This document shows positions 21,566-21,620 of a DNA stretch of 21,620 nucleotides, in pieces. The notes under the pieces are model-generated. The model was not told the origin of the DNA and searched no databases. It saw only the letters and a program-made list of their open reading frames with translations. The DNA lies in assembly GCA_035326425.1 (NCBI GenBank), contig DAOLFG010000083.1, forward strand, positions 1 to 21,620, written 5' to 3'. Source of the DNA: CALKJU01 sp035326425 (GTDB lineage: Bacteria > Pseudomonadota > Alphaproteobacteria > Geminicoccales > Geminicoccaceae). Both the position numbers and the translations under genes were made by a program. Position 1 is the stretch's first letter. Every line of letters starts with the position of its first letter.

Positions 21566-21620
21566 CTAGTGCATTGACTCCAACGTTTGCTTAGCTCTGG
21601 CGACCTTGTCGAGGATGGTG
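21566..21620 (-). CDS. C-terminal end of a coding sequence, possibly an IS630-type transposase (partial)
   Basis: Read on the minus strand from the window edge, 17 codons give TILDKVARAKQTLESMH followed by TAG (21568-21566). The pattern (Ile-Leu-x-Lys-Val-x-Arg-Ala plus a helical Lys/Leu tail) resembles the last helix of IS630-like DDE transposases as I remember them. Only 17 residues are visible, so this rests mainly on pattern memory and the drop in GC content next to it. Confidence 0.3.
   Translation of the reverse strand, partial: TILDKVARAKQTLESMH

Overview
The window is GC-rich chromosomal DNA (roughly 70% G+C through the coding part) packed with genes on both strands. Gene content points to an alphaproteobacterium: a RutR-type regulator beside preTA, a tetrahydromethanopterin (H4MPT)/methylofuran C1 gene set as in methylotrophic Proteobacteria, a Bradyrhizobium-like D-tartrate dehydratase, and a secreted lectin-like protein. 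This is inference from protein families; no rRNA or marker gene is present to fix the lineage.

Left part (1-6132), pyrimidine catabolism. A periplasmic NMT1/THI5-like binding protein (partial) and two tail-to-tail SAM methyltransferases come first. A RutR-like TetR regulator is then divergent from preT-preA, the two-subunit NAD-dependent dihydropyrimidine dehydrogenase. A palindrome matching the RutR operator lies in the shared promoter, and a clear intrinsic terminator follows preA.

Middle-left (6142-10019), regulators. These are an Rnk-type nucleoside diphosphate kinase regulator, a MocR/GntR-aminotransferase regulator divergent from a Crp/Fnr regulator, and an orphan RTX repeat protein preceded by a Crp-architecture inverted repeat.

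Centre (10070-17597), the C1 block. It holds a HisA-like protein divergent from mfnF, mfnB translationally coupled to an atypical serine hydroxymethyltransferase, and fhcA (formyltransferase/hydrolase complex subunit A). An opposite-strand aldo/keto reductase follows, then fhcD (formylmethanofuran:H4MPT formyltransferase). MfnB and MfnF are expected to make the furan cofactor; FhcA and FhcD release formate from formyl-H4MPT by way of formyl-methylofuran. fhcB, fhcC, fae, mtdB and mch are not in the window, so the pathway must be completed elsewhere.

Right part (17738-21620). This contains an LPG-synthase-type membrane protein, a secreted lectin-like protein, a HigBA-like toxin-antitoxin pair with a candidate operator, and a D-tartrate dehydratase (tarD). 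The last ~300 bp are distinctly lower in GC (about 53%) and hold a palindrome and what may be the end of a transposase gene.

The points most worth a second look are the atypical SHMT fused by ATGA overlap to mfnB, the overlapping divergent start codons of the HisA-like gene and mfnF, the separation of fhcA from fhcD, the RutR-type control of the reductive rather than Rut pathway, and the orphan RTX protein with its possible Crp-family site.
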